Shown: positions 8,701-21,312, counted from the stretch's first letter. The stretch is 30,029 nucleotides of DNA from Nemertoderma westbladi (GCA_032718475.1 JAUCBJ010005644.1:1-30029), one strand, 5' to 3'. Numbers and translations: made by a program. The notes: generated from the sequence alone by a model not told the origin.

Positions 8701-11700
8701 ACTATGTTGGTGTAGCAAGTATTACACCTACTATGTTGGTGTAGCAAGCATTACACCTACTATGTTGGTGTAGCAAGTATTGCAGCTACTATGTTGGTGT
8801 AGCAAGCATTACACCTACTATGTTGGTGTACCAAGCATTACACCTACTATGTTGGTGTAGCAAGCATTACACCTACTGTTGGTGTAGCAAGTATTACACC
8901 TACTGTTGGTGTAGCAAGCATTACACCTATATACTATGTTGGTGTAGCAAGCATTACACCTATATACTATGTTGGTGTAGCAAGCATTACACCTACTGTT
9001 GGTGTAGCAAGCATTACACCTTATATGTTGGTGTAGCAAGTAGTACACCTACTATGTTGGTGTAGCAAGCATTACACCTAATGTTAGTGTAGCAAGCATT
9101 ACACCTACTATGTTGGTGTAGCAAGTATTACACCGACTATGTTGGTGTAGCAATCATTACGATTACCATGTTTTGTTTGTGTATTAATCATTACACCTAC
9201 TGTTTGTGTAGCAAGCATTACACCTACTATGTTGGTGTAGCAAGTATTACACTTACTATGTTGGTGTAGCAATCATTACACCTATTATGTTGGTGTAGCA
9301 AGTATTACACCTACTATGTTGGTGTAGCAAGCATTACACCTACTGTTGGTGTAGCAAGCATTACACCTTATATGTTGGTGTAGCAAGTAGTACACCTACT
9401 ATGTTGGTGTAGCAAGCATTACACCTAATGTTAGTGTAGCAAGCATTACACCTACTATGTTGGTGTAGCAAGTATTACACCGACTATGTTGGTGTAGCAA
9501 TCATTACGATTACCATGTTTTGTTTGTGTATTAATCATTACACCTACTGTTTGTGTAGCAAGCATTACACCTACTATGTTGGTGTAGCAAGTATTACACC
9601 TACTATGTTGGTGTAGCAATCATTACACCTATTATGTTGGTGTAGCAAGTATTACACCTACTATGTTGGTGTAGCAAGCATTACACCTACTGTTGGTGTA
9701 GCAAGCATTACACTTACTATGTTGGTGTAGCAAGCATTACACCTACTATGTTGGTGTAGCAATCATTACACCTACTGTTGGTGTAGCAAGCATTACACCT
9801 ACTATGTTGGTGTAGCAAGTATTGCAGCTACTATGTTGGTGTAGCAAGCATTACACCTACTATGTTGGTGTACCAAGCATTACACCTACTATGTTGGTGT
9901 AGCAAGCATTACACCTACTGTTGGTGTAGCAAGTATTACACCTACTGTTGGTGTAGCAAGCATTACACCTATATACTATGTTGGTGTAGCAAGCATTACA
10001 CCTATATACTATGTTGGTGTAGCAAGCATTACACCTACTGTTTGTGTAGCAAGCATTACACCTACTATGTTGGTGTAGCAAGTATTACACCTACTATGTT
10101 GGTGTAGCAAGCATTACACCTACTGTTAGTGTAGCAAGCATTACACCTACTGTTGGTGTAGCAAGCATTACACCTACTATGTTGGTGTAGCAAGTATTGC
10201 AGCTACTATGTTGGTGTAGCAAGCATTACACCTACTATGTTGGTGTACCAAGCATTACACTTACTATATTTGTGTAGCAATCATTACACCTAATGTTGGT
10301 GTAGCAAGCATTACACCAATATACTATGGTGGTGTAGCAAGTAGTACACCTACTATGTTGGTGTAGCAAGCATTACACCTAATGTTAGTGTAGCAAGCAT
10401 TACACCTACTATGTTGGTGTAGCAAGTATTACACCGACTATGTTGGTGTAGCAATCATTACGATTACCATGTTTTGTTTGTGTATTAATCATTACACCTA
10501 CTGTTTGTGTAGCAAGCATTACACCTACTATGTTGGTGTAGCAAGTATTACACCTACTATGTTGGTGTAGCAATCATTACACCTACTGTTGGTGTAGCAA
10601 GCATTACACCTACTATGTTGGTGTAGCAATCATTACACCTACTGTTGGTGTAGCAAGCATTACACCTACTATGTTGGTGTAGCAAGCATTACACCTACTA
10701 TGTTGGTGTAGCAAGTATTACACCTACTATGTTGGTGTAGCAACCATTACACCTACTGTTTGTGTAGCAAGTATTACACCTACTATGTTGGTGTAGCAAG
10801 CATTACACCTACTATGTTGGTGTAGCAAGCATTACACCTACTGTTGGTGTAGCAAGCATTACACCTACTATGTTGGTGTAGCAAGCATTACACCTACTAT
10901 GTTGGTGTAGCAAGTATTACACCTACTATGTTGGTGTAGCAACCATTACACCTACTGTTTGTGTAGCAAGTATTACACCTACTATGTTGGTGTAGCAATC
11001 ATTACACCTACTGTTGGTGTAGCAAGCATTACACCTACTATGTTGGTGTAGCAATCATTACACCTACTGTTGGTGTAGCAAGCATTACACCTACTATGTT
11101 GGTGTAGCAAGCATTACACCTACTATGTTGGTGTAGCAAGTATTACACCTACTATGTTGGTGTAGCAACCATTACACCTACTGTTTGTGTAGCAAGTATT
11201 ACACCTACTATGTTGGTGTAGCAAGCATTACACCTACTATGTTGGTGTAGCAAGCATTACACCTACTGTTGGTGTAGCAAGCATTACACCTACTATGTTG
11301 GTGTAGCAAGCATTACACCTACTATGTTGGTGTAGCAAGTATTACACCTACTATGTTGGTGTAGCAACCATTACACCTACTGTTTGTGTAGCAAGTATTA
11401 CACCTACTATGTTGGTGTAGCAATCATTACACCTACTGTTGGTGTAGCAAGCATTACACCTACTATGTTGGTGTAGCAATCATTACACCTACTGTTGGTG
11501 TAGCAAGCATTACACCTACTATGTTGGTGTAGCAAGCATTACACCTACTATATTGGTGTAGCAAGTATTACACCTACTATGTTGGTGTAGCAACCATTAC
11601 ACCTACTGTTTGTGTAGCAAGTATTACACCTACTATGTTGGTGTAGCAAGCATTACACCTACTATGTTGGTGTAGCAAGCATTACACCTACTGTTGGTGT

Positions 11701-12540
11701 AGCAAGCATTACACCTACTATGTTGGTGTAGCAAGCATTACACCTACTATGTTGGTGTAGCAAGTATTACACCTACTATGTTGGTGTAGCAACCATTACA
11801 CCTACTGTTTGTGTAGCAAGTATTACACCTACTATGTTGGTGTAGCAATCATTACACCTACTGTTGGTGTAGCAAGCATTACACCTACTGTTGGTGTAGC
11901 AAGCATTACACCTACTATGTTGGTGTAGCAAGCATTACACCTACTATGTTGGTGTAGCAAGTATTACACCTACTATGTTGGTGTAGCAACCATTACACCT
12001 ACTGTTTGTGTAGCAAGTATTACACCTACTATGTTGGTGTAGCAATCATTACACCTACTGTTGGTGTAGCAATCATTACACCTACTGTTGGTGTAGCAAG
12101 CATTACACCTACTATGTTGGTGTAGCAAGCATTACACCTACTATGTTGGTGTAGCAAGTATTACACCTACTATGTTGGTGTAGCAACCATTACACCTACT
12201 GTTTGTGTAGCAAGTATTACACCTACTATGTTGGTGTAGCAAGTATTGCACCTACTATGTTGGTGTAGCAAGCATTACACCTACTATGTTGGTGTAGCAA
12301 GCATTACACCTACTGTTTGTGTAGCAAGTATTACACCTACTATGTTGGTGTAGCAAGTATTGCACCTACTATGTTGGTATAGCAAGCATTACACCTACTA
12401 TGTTGGTGTAGCAAGCATTACACCTACTATGTTGGTGTAGCAATCATTACACCTACTGTTGGTGTAGCAACCATTACACCTACTATGTTGGTGTAGCAAG
12501 CATTACACCTACTGTTGGTGTAACAAGCATTACACCTACT
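5713..12540. repeat. 6.8-kb hairpin-forming minisatellite, 27/29/33-bp units
   Basis: There are roughly 235 head-to-tail units built on TATGTTGGTGTAGCAAGCAT plus TACACCTAC (29 bp). A short form lacks TA (27 bp) and a long form has an extra TATA (33 bp). Each unit contains GGTGTA and TACACC, perfect 6-bp inverted arms around an 8-bp loop. Variant positions (AGCATT, AGTATT, AATCATT, AACCATT, AAGAAGT, ATTGCAG) recur in larger blocks. A block holding the CCAAGCATTAC variant repeats at 7722 and 8213 (491 bp apart), and again near 8820 and 9862. The AACCATT variant recurs at alternating ~200 and ~226 bp through 10740-12190, a ~425-bp higher-order unit. A degenerate block with TTTTGTTTGTGTATTAATC occurs near 6890, 9173, 9520 and 10475. 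Short open frames in both strands are repeat by-products. Confidence 0.97.
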
Positions 12541-13087
12541 ATATACACTCTATAGTAGGCCATACAGTATGTTAGTAGACAGTGATTAAAGTTTCTCTAT
12601 AAAATATTTTTCCGCTGATATTTTTTATAATTATATCGCAGAGCAGTGGGAAACTTTTATCTTTAATTATTCAGTTTGATTTGTTTTGATGTCTGGTAAT
12701 TAAATGACGGCGGCCAACGTGTTGGATATTTATAAGTGTTTGACTTTCAGGTTTAAGGTTCTAATACTCGTATGTGTTTATTTATTTTTGTATAATTTTA
12801 TTAGTATATTTGACAACTTATTGACAATATTATTTATTACACTGGTTATAAGGTTGCAGTATTTATTTAGATTGTAAATTTGTTTTATTATTTAAATATA
12901 TAATAGAGATGCAATATTAGCGGTTTAACTTCATATGAAAGTCTGAGATATTAAATAGTAACAGCTTTTTTAGTAAATAATGTGGCACTACCCTATAAAA
13001 ACATTATTACGTCACAAAATTAATTTTTGGAAATTTCATTGGCATTCAAATTTCCCGCTATTATTCGCTATCAGTACAAGTTAAACC
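12541..13087. other. AT-rich intergenic DNA, no gene seen
   Basis: Between the 29-bp array and the small foldback I see no convincing coding frame, repeat or RNA gene. The first ~30 bp (TATACACTC, TATAGTAGG) look like decayed array edge. Confidence 0.5.
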
Positions 13088-13414
13088 GCCCATGTGAAGA
13101 ATACCAGGATTTCACTTTTCGGTCGACTTTTTATTGGAATTTTATATATGAAGACTTTTTAATTTTTTATTTATCTTTATTAAGTGTTTTATAGCGCTTA
13201 TTTCTGTCTTATAACCTGTACATATACTAATTCGTTTATTGTTTTGGTTAGATTCAGCCCTTCTGTAACCTGTGTTTTTGGGGAAAACCTGGTATTCTTC
13301 ACACATGGGGGTAAATTGGAACTTCACACATGGGGGTAAATTGGAACTTCACACATGGGGGTAAATTGGAAAGTGAAATATAACGGCATAAAGTCTGGTA
13401 TTCTTCACATGGGC
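13088..13414. repeat. Small foldback element with a nested 25-bp triplication
   Basis: GCCCATGTGAAGAATACCAG at 13088-13107 is exactly complementary in inverted orientation to 13395-13414. A third related end, CCTGGTATTCTTCACACATG, lies at 13289-13308. Directly inside the right end, a 25-bp unit (CTTCACACATGGGGGTAAAT plus TGGAA) is repeated three times without change at 13297-13371. The layout suggests a small non-autonomous element whose right terminus was tandemly amplified. Confidence 0.75.
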
Positions 13415-13619
13415 AAGTTATACGGTTACCTATTAGTTTTGACATTCCTGGTCATTGATGAAGCCAACTTTGGTTCATTTTATTTAGTACAAATGAGACA
13501 CAAATTGACTTCATAAGATGCGACCAAAGGTCTCAGAACTCAGATCTCATAATTACCTTGTATCGCGTTTAAGTTTGCTAGTCATCCACGACATTAACAA
13601 TGTTCTGTTTCCAAGAAAA

Positions 13620-16600
13620 TTCAGAAGAACAAACCACGCCTACCTCCATTATATCGCCAGTTTCGGTTCAAATGAGTTCAGAAGAACAAACCACGCCTAC
13701 CTCCATTATATCGCCAGTTTCGGTTCAAATGAGTTCAGAAGAACAAACCACGCCTACCTCCATTATATCGCCAGTTTCGGTTCAAATGAGTTCAGAAGAA
13801 CAAACCACGCCTACCTCCATTATATCGCCAGTTTCGGTTCAAATGAGTTCAGAAGAACAAACCACGCCTACCTCCATTATATCGCCAGTTTCGGTTCAAA
13901 TGAGTTCAGAAGAACAAACCACGCCTACCTCCATTATATCGCCAGTTTCGGTTCAAATGAGTTCAGAAGAACAAACCACGCCTACCTCCATTATATCGAC
14001 AGTTTCGGTTCAAATGAGTTCAGAAGAACAAACCACGCCTACCTCCATTATATCGCCAGTTTCGGTTCAAATGAGTTCAGAAGAACAAACCACGCCTACC
14101 TCCATTATATCGCCAGTTTCGGTTCAAATGAGTTCAGAAGAACAAACCACGCCTACCTCCATTATATCGCCAGTTTCGGTTCAAATGAGTTCAGAAGAAC
14201 AAACCACGCCTACCTCCATTATATCGACAGTTTCGGTTCAAATGAGTTCAGAAGAACAAACCACGCCTACCTCCATTATATCGACAGTTTCGGTTCAAAT
14301 GAGTTCAGAAGAACAAACCACGCCTACCTCCATTATATCGCCAGTTTCGGTTCAAATGAGTTCAGAAGAACAAACCACGCCTACCTCCATTATATCGCCA
14401 GTTTCGGTTCAAATGAGTTCAGAAGAACAAACCACGCCTACCTCCATTATATCGCCAGTTTCGGTTCAAATGAGTTCAGAAGAACAAACCACGCCTACCT
14501 CCATTATATCGACAGTTTCGGTTCAAATGAGTTCAGAAGAACAAACCACGCCTACCTCCATTATATCGACAGTTTCGGTTCAAATGAGTTCAGAAGAACA
14601 AACCACGCCTACCTCCATTATATCGCCAGTTTCGGTTCAAATGAGTTCAGAAGAACAAACCACGCCTACCTCCATTATATCGCCAGTTTCGGTTCAAATG
14701 AGTTCAGAAGAACAAACCACGCCTACCTCCATTATATCGCCAGTTTCGGTTCAAATGAGTTCAGAAGAACAAACCACGCCTACCTCCATTATATCGCCAG
14801 TTTCGGTTCAAATGAGTTCAGAAGAACAAACCACGCCTACCTCCATTATATCGCCAGTTTCGGTTCAAATGAGTTCAGAAGAACAAACCACGCCTACCTC
14901 CATTATATCGCCAGTTTCGGTTCAAATGAGTTCAGAAGAACAAACCACGCCTACCTCCATTATATCGACAGTTTCGGTTCAAATGAGTTCAGAAGAACAA
15001 ACCACGCCTACCTCCATTATATCGCCAGTTTCGGTTCAAATGAGTTCAGAAGAACAAACCACGCCTACCTCCATTATATCGACAGTTTCGGTTCAAATGA
15101 GTTCAGAAGAACAAACCACGCCTACCTCCATTATATCGACAGTTTCGGTTCAAATGAGTTCAGAAGAACAAACCACGCCTACCTCCATTATATCGCCAGT
15201 TTCGGTTCAAATGAGTTCAGAAGAACAAACCACGCCTACCTCCATTATATCGACAGTTTCGGTTCAAATGAGTTCAGAAGAACAAACCACGCCTACCTCC
15301 ATTATATCGACAGTTTCGGTTCAAATGAGTTCAAAGAACAAACCACGCCTACCTCCATTATATCGCCAGTTTCGGTTCAAATGAGTTCAGAAGAACAAAC
15401 CACGCCTACCTCCATTATATCGCCAGTTTCGGTTCAAATGAGTTCAGAAGAACAAACCACGCCTACCTCCATTATATCGCCAGTTTCGGTTCAAATGAGT
15501 TCAGAAGAACAAACCACGCCTACCTCCATTATATCGACAGTTTCGGTTCAAATGAGTTCAGAAGAACAAACCACGCCTACCTCCATTATATCGCCAGTTT
15601 CGGTTCAAATGAGTTCAGAAGAACAAACCACGCCTACCTCCATTATATCGACAGTTTCGGTTCAAATGAGTTCAGAAGAACAAACCACGCCTACCTCCAT
15701 TATATCGACAGTTTCGGTTCAAATGAGTTCAGAAGAACAAACCACGCCTACCTCCATTATATCGACAGTTTCGGTTCAAATGAGTTCAGAAGAACAAACC
15801 ACGCCTACCTCCATTATATCGACAGTTTCGGTTCAAATGAGTTCAGAAGAACAAACCACGCCTACCTCCATTATATCGACAGTTTCGGTTCAAATGAGTT
15901 CAGAAGAACAAACCACGCCTACCTCCATTATATCGCCAGTTTCGGTTCAAATGAGTTCAGAAGAACAAACCACGCCTACCTCCATTATATCGCCAGTTTC
16001 GGTTCAAATGAGTTCAGAAGAACAAACCACGCCTACCTCCATTATATCGACAGTTTCGGTTCAAATGAGTTCAGAAGAACAAACCACGCCTACCTCCATT
16101 ATATCGCCAGTTTCGGTTCAAATGAGTTCAGAAGAACAAACCACGCCTACCTCCATTATATCGACAGTTTCGGTTCAAATGAGTTCAGAAGAACAAACCA
16201 CGCCTACCTCCATTATATCGCCAGTTTCGGTTCAAATGAGTTCAGAAGAACAAACCACGCCTACCTCCATTATATCGACAGTTTCGGTTCAAATGAGTTC
16301 AGAAGAACAAACCACGCCTACCTCCATTATATCGCCAGTTTCGGTTCAAATGAGTTCAGAAGAACAAACCACGCCTACCTCCATTATATCGCCAGTTTCG
16401 GTTCAAATGAGTTCAGAAGAACAAACCACGCCTACCTCCATTATATCGCCAGTTTCGGTTCAAATGAGTTCAGAAGAACAAACCACGCCTACCTCCATTA
16501 TATCGCCAGTTTCGGTTCAAATTAGTTCAGAAGAACAAACCACGCCTACCTCCATTATATCGCCAGTTTCGGTTCAAATGAGTTCAGAAGAACAAACCAC

Positions 16601-17885
16601 GCCTCCCTCCATTATATCGACAGTTTCGGTTCAAATGAGTTCAGAAGAACAAACCACGCCTACCTCCATTATATCGACAGTTTCGGTTCAAATGAGTTCA
16701 GAAGAACAAACCACGCCTACCTCCATTATATCGACAGTTTCGGTTCAAATGAGTTCAGAAGAACAAACCACGCCTACCTCCAATATATCGACAGTTTCGG
16801 TTCAAATTAGTTCAAAAGAACAAACCACGCCTACCTCCATTATATCGCCAGTTTCGGTCCAAATGAGTTCAGAAGAACAAACCACGCCTACCTCCATTAT
16901 ATCGCCAGTTTCGGTTCAAATGAGTTCAGAAGAACAAACCACGCCTACCTCCATTATATCGCCAGTTTCGGGTTCAAATGAGTTCAGAAGAACAAACCAC
17001 GCCTCCCTCCATTATATCGACAGTTTCGGTTCAAATGAGTTCAGAAGAACAAACCACGCCTACCTCCATTATATCGACAGTTTCGGTTCAAATGAGTTCA
17101 GAAGAACAAACCACGCCTACCTCCATTATATCGACAGTTTCGGTTCAAATGAGTTCAGAAGAACAAACCACGCCTACCTCCAATATATCGACAGTTTCGG
17201 TTCAAATTAGTTCAAAAGAACAAACCACGCCTACCTCCATTATATCGCCAGTTTCGGTTCAAATGAGTTCAGAAGAACAAACCACGCCTACCTCCATTAT
17301 ATCGCCAGTTTCGGGTTCAAATGAGTTCAGAAGAACAAACCACGCCTACCTCCATTATATCGCCAGTTTCGGTTCAAATGAGTTCAGAAGAACAAACCAC
17401 GCCTACCTCCATTATATCGCCAGTTTCGGTTTAAATGAGTTCAGAAGAACAAACCACGCCTACCTCCATTATATCGCCAGTTTCGGTTCAAATGAGTTCA
17501 GAAGAACAAACCACGCCTACCTCCATTATATCGCCAGTTTCGGTTTAAATGAGTTCAGAAGAACAAACCACGCCTACCTCCATTATATCGCCAGTTTCGG
17601 TTCAAATGAGTTCAGAAGAACAAACCACGCCTACCTCCATTATATCGCCAGTTTCGGTTCAAATGAGTTCAGAAGAACAAACCACGCCTACCTCCATTAT
17701 ATCGCCAGTTTCGGTTCAAATGAGTTCAGAAGAACAAACCACGCCTACCTCCATTATATCGCCAGTTTCGGTTCAAATGAGTTCAGAAGAACAAACCACG
17801 CCTACCTCCATTATATCGCCAGTTTCGGTTCAAATGAGTTCAGAAGAACAAACCACGCCTACCTCCATTATATCGACAGTTTCGG
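13620..17885. repeat. 57-bp minisatellite, about 75 copies
   Basis: The unit begins TTCAGAAGAACAAACCACGC and ends GGTTCAAATGAG. It is almost invariant except for one C/A site (ATCGCCAG or ATCGACAG). As 57 is a multiple of three and two plus-strand frames lack stops, very long open frames result (e.g. 13518-17210). Indels at about 15331 (three bases lost) and 16971 and 17313 (one G gained) change or adjust the frame. The C/A site changes Ala to Asp in one frame and Pro to Thr in the other, with no excess of silent change, so I treat the array as non-coding. Duplicated multi-unit blocks are visible: rare variants CCTCCCTCC and TCCAATATATCG near 16605-16790 recur near 17000-17190. Confidence 0.96.
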
Positions 17886-18000
17886 CTACTTATAACTTAT
17901 CTCTCACTCTATTACTATGTACAGCATTCGGCAACGGCACTATATCCAAGGATTGTAATTTGTAATCAAACTATAACATTGTGTGCCGTACGAAAATTAC

Positions 18001-18029
18001 ATTAGACAGACAGTTGTTTACTGTCTAAT
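18001..18029. repeat. Perfect 9-bp inverted repeat
   Basis: ATTAGACAG and CTGTCTAAT flank an 11-base loop, in the 250-bp gap between the 57-bp array and the LINE. There is no T-run of the type expected for a terminator, and the function is unknown. The rest of 17886-18131 shows nothing else. Confidence 0.6.
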
Positions 18030-18131
18030 TGTTACTTTTTTAAATCCTGCTATTCCAATACAAATTTCGGCTACTCGACCGATTTACTAGCTTCGGCTAT
18101 TTCGGTGGACTAGCCTGATTTCCCTCTTCTT

Positions 18132-19575
18132 CTACTACTACTACTACTAGGATCGGCATGCTGCATTGCAGCTGCATTTTTAAGAATGCTGTGCCGGCTT
18201 GTCAACAAAATTGCACCGCCACAACTCCCTATCACCCATGACATTTGCTAGATCATCCGCATCTTTAACGCCAGTGTCCTTTAAGATGCGTCTCAAGAAA
18301 GTCATGGGCTGTCCACCATGCTTATTCACTCCATGAGGCTGCCAAAGTACAAGATTATGCACTGGCTGGTCCTCACGGCGAAAGCAATGTCCTGCAAAGC
18401 GGAGGCGATTTTGTTCTAGTGTCAAGCTTGGGGGAACCAATGAGACACCTCCAATGTTATATAGTGTCTGGTTGGAGATGTGTGCATTGTACTTGACACA
18501 ATGAACCCGGCGTAGCATTCTTGTGAATGTGCCATCCAGAGATTTGGTGTCCTCAGCAGTTAGAGCCCAGCATGGACTCCCGTAGAGGAGTACTGGAACT
18601 ACTGCTGCTCTAAATAATCGGACCTTAAGTTTCCGATTAATTCTAGGTGACTTCCAAATCCTGGAAAGCCTATTCAAGGCTGCCCATGCCTTTCCCTTAC
18701 GTATTCGAAGGTCCTCACCTGACTTCCGGATCCATGATCCCAGGTAACAGAAGTCGTCCACATGCTCAAGCATACCATCCTTTGAGCTTATGCTCATCCG
18801 ATCAGAGACTTGCTGAGGACTTTCAAAGTTAACTGTCAGAATTTTGGTCTTTCTGGAGTTAATAAAAAGACCAACACTAGAAGCAGTATGTTCTAATGAG
18901 CTGAGGAGCCGTTGGGCTCCCTCTAATGATTCTGAGAGTACTCCTAAGTCATCAGCAAAATCTAGATCAGTTAGGTACTTGGCAGGATTTCCTCGACTTC
19001 TGGAGCCAGTAGGTGGAGTTATCATCACCCCATCATCATTATAATGATCTAAGGACATGCGTAGAACATAGTCAACCACAATAATGAACAAGAATGGTGC
19101 AAGTGTGTCTCCCTGGAGGACGCCCCATAACACTTCAAATGGTTCTGTGTCACCATCAACAGTAGACATAAATGTTGTCGAACCATCGTATACTGATCTG
19201 ATTGCTGCAATAATTTCATCAGGAATCCCATATAATGAAAGTATGCTGAACATACGTGAGCGAGAGACTGAATCAAAGGCCTTGAAGTAGTCAACAAAGA
19301 TAACAGCCAGATGCCTGTCTTTCTTTTTTGATAACTCTTCAATTATCCTTCTAAGTGCCAAAATTGGCTCCATGGTCCCACGACCTTTACGGAACCCATT
19401 CTGATTTCCACGGAGCAGTCTCTCAATGGGATCCCTGATGCGATTTAATAGAATCCTATTGTATAGGCGGTTTGCAGCAATCGGAGATCAGAGGTGGAGA
19501 TCTCCCCGAAAAGAACCATAGAGTGTCTAGGTTTCCCTTCTTGGGAACAGGCAACCACAACTTATTCTGTGTTTC
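18132..19575 (-). mobile_element. Non-LTR retrotransposon, copy C1, 5'-truncated, with (TAG)n tail
   Basis: This is the longest copy of the LINE family in the window, sense strand minus. The 3' end is marked by a trinucleotide run (plus-strand TAC repeats 18132-18150), then a short 3' UTR and the reverse-transcriptase frame ending at 18180. A tandem short-repeat 3' end is typical of several non-LTR clades, including RTE-like ones; I do not assign the clade. Upstream of about 19470 (5' in the element) the reading frame is shifted by small insertions near 19465-19510, and homology to copy C2 ends by 19575. Confidence 0.9.
18180..19470 (-). pseudogene. Reverse transcriptase fragment of copy C1
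   Basis: An open frame of about 430 codons, of which 397 follow the methionine at 19373. The RT palm is recognisable: GFRKGRGTMEPILALRRII, then the catalytic-Asp motif VIFVDYFKAFDSV, then VLQGDTLAPFLF, then FADD in LTDLDFADDLGVLSES, the second pair of catalytic Asp residues. After the RT come the C-terminal blocks CYLGSWIRKSG, RIWKSPRINRKLKVRLFRAA, LLYGSPCWALTAEDT and MLRRVHCVKYNA common to LINE ORF2 proteins. No endonuclease domain is present, so this is a 5'-truncated, dead copy even though the RT core has no internal stop. That suggests a fairly recent insertion. Confidence 0.88.
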
Positions 19576-19675
19576 AGTGTGTCTCCTTGTGGCGCCCCAC
19601 CTCTGGTTCGGTGTCCCGTCACAGTAGCACATGTTGCGCCCGATACGACTGAGCTGCAAAACTCAGGTCCCTTTG
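19576..19675. other. ~100-bp spacer between two overlapping LINE segments
   Basis: Separates copy C1 from C2. On the minus strand a piece (DGTPNQRWGATRRHTE) faintly resembles the DGDTEPFEVLWGVLQGDT stretch of the RT, so it may be a more diverged fragment of the same or a related element rather than unrelated sequence. Confidence 0.35.
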
Positions 19676-20215
19676 AAAGTATGCTGAACATACGTGTGCG
19701 AGAGACTGAATCAAATGCCTTGAAGAAGTCAACAAAGATAACAGCCAGATGCCTGTCTTTCTTTTTTGATAACTCTTAAATTATCCTTCTAAGTGCCAAA
19801 ATGGGCTCCATGGTCCCACGACCTTTACGGAACCCATTCTGATTTCCACGGAGCAGTCTCTCAATGGGATCCCTGATGCGATTTAATAGAATCCTATTGT
19901 ATAGCTTTGCAGCAATCGAGATCAATGAGATTCCCCGAAAAGAACCATAGAGTGTTAGGTTGCCCTTCTTGGGAACTGGCACCAACTTATTTGTTTTCAT
20001 TTCTTGTGGGACTCTTGTTGTTCGGTACATGTCTACTATGATGGGATAGATGAGCTTTAAACACTCAGGTATTTTAAAGACCTCAGGGGGAACACCATCT
20101 ACTCCACTGGCACGATTGGTCTTAATGCTCTTTGCAGCAGCCTTCACTTCTGCAAAGGTGATATCGCCAATGGGAATATCTGGGAGTACAGACTCAGACA
20201 CTTTTACTTCTATAA
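19676..20215 (-). mobile_element. Non-LTR retrotransposon, copy C2 (N-terminal RT part)
   Basis: Positions 19676-19990 repeat 19247-19560 with few differences (e.g. TTAAATTATCC for TTCAATTATCC, which creates a stop after the RRII peptide). Beyond that it continues further 5' in the element. The frame 20201-19776 encodes the RT fingers region, including IKTNRASGVDGVPPEVF, LVPVPKKGNL and SFRGISLISIAAKLYNRI. An in-frame TAA occurs just upstream at about 20222. The overlap with C1 shows an internal duplication or two adjacent insertions. Confidence 0.85.
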
Positions 20216-21312
20216 GTTTTGCTTATACTTTACTTCTGTCATCTTCTTAAAATGGACTTAGCCAACGATCCCATTTAAACAATAAAATAACGTTACATTT
20301 CTTATTGTTGGTGTGGTGCATAATATTATTTTTATTATTATTGGAAATAAATTGAATTGAATTTGTGACGGAACAATCCTTTTAAACTATTTAGTGCCAC
20401 ACTATTTACTAAAATAATGTTGACTCTACTATTTTGGCATTTATTTAATTTTATTTTTTTAGCCATTTAAGTTACACCCTTAGCAATAAAATATTAAATA
20501 CATTTTATCTGAAAAATCGCTTTCTCTCAAGAAGCCATTCAATGGGCCGTCGACAGGTCATATTATATTGGCTTCCATGTCACCAAAATGTATTGTTGCT
20601 TCCCAACAACAACTTGCGTCCATTAATTGAAAATCATAGGTTTATTATTATTTTTGTTATATTTGTTCTTTTTTTGGTCAGACTAATTTAAACAACCCTA
20701 AACATAAGTCGCTAAACAACATGCTATGGTCTACAGATAACGAACCCACAATGCCATACTATATGACTATATTACAATTCCTTATGCTTTCGATTTATTC
20801 ATCTTTGTATAGGATGGCAGTAAAGTACATTTTGAAATTTTTACACAATTACACATTTTTCCCAAAAAAAGTTCACCTCAATTCTCATAAAAAATATTAT
20901 AATCATGGTTTCGCAAATACAAACAAAGGGGAGGTATATTTTGTGAATTTATTCGGTTGGTGCGTGACAACTCGTCTAGCTGCAATAAGGTGCATATTTT
21001 TTAATCGTAATTATTGGGAACTCACCTCTTCTCAAAGGATTCTCAGCCAAACATTTTCAATGATCAAAATATTTAATATTAGATCAATAAATTTATCCGA
21101 ATCAGTTCTTCAGATGATACAGACATGATATAAAAATATTGGTTTTTGCGTGGCGCTCTGCCATATATGTCACACCGAGGCTAAAACATAAAGAAGCAAC
21201 CAGTCGGCCGAAGCCGGAGGCAACCCGAAGGCTCCTCTTTCGATAGCTGCTACAGGTGTGGACGCTAATCCTATCCCAAGTTTAGTTACCACATAATGTA
21301 ACTACGTTGTAG
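20216..21312. other. AT-rich intergenic DNA, no gene seen
   Basis: I find no coding sequence with recognisable content. An open stretch of 135 codons at 20721-21128 on plus is AT-rich, low in complexity and lacks motifs, so it is not called. Confidence 0.45.

Noticed and set aside
5713-12540. CRISPR array
   Set aside because: Direct repeats with internal palindromes, but no unique spacers. Units are contiguous and the DNA is animal.
13518-17210. Giant repeat protein of 1230 residues
   Set aside because: The frame is open only because the unit is 57 bp with two stop-free frames. The variable site is non-synonymous in both, and a deletion switches frame at about 15331.
13620-17885. Hammerhead-like core on the minus strand of the 57-bp repeat (CTGAACTC...CCGAAAC)
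   Set aside because: Lacks the required CUGANGA bases (reads CUGAACU) and no suitable stem II or cleavage site was found.
18647-19290. Plus-strand frames across the LINE
   Set aside because: Antisense shadows of the reverse transcriptase frame.
20721-21128. 135-codon plus-strand frame
   Set aside because: AT-rich, no recognisable motif, no neighbouring splice or regulatory support.
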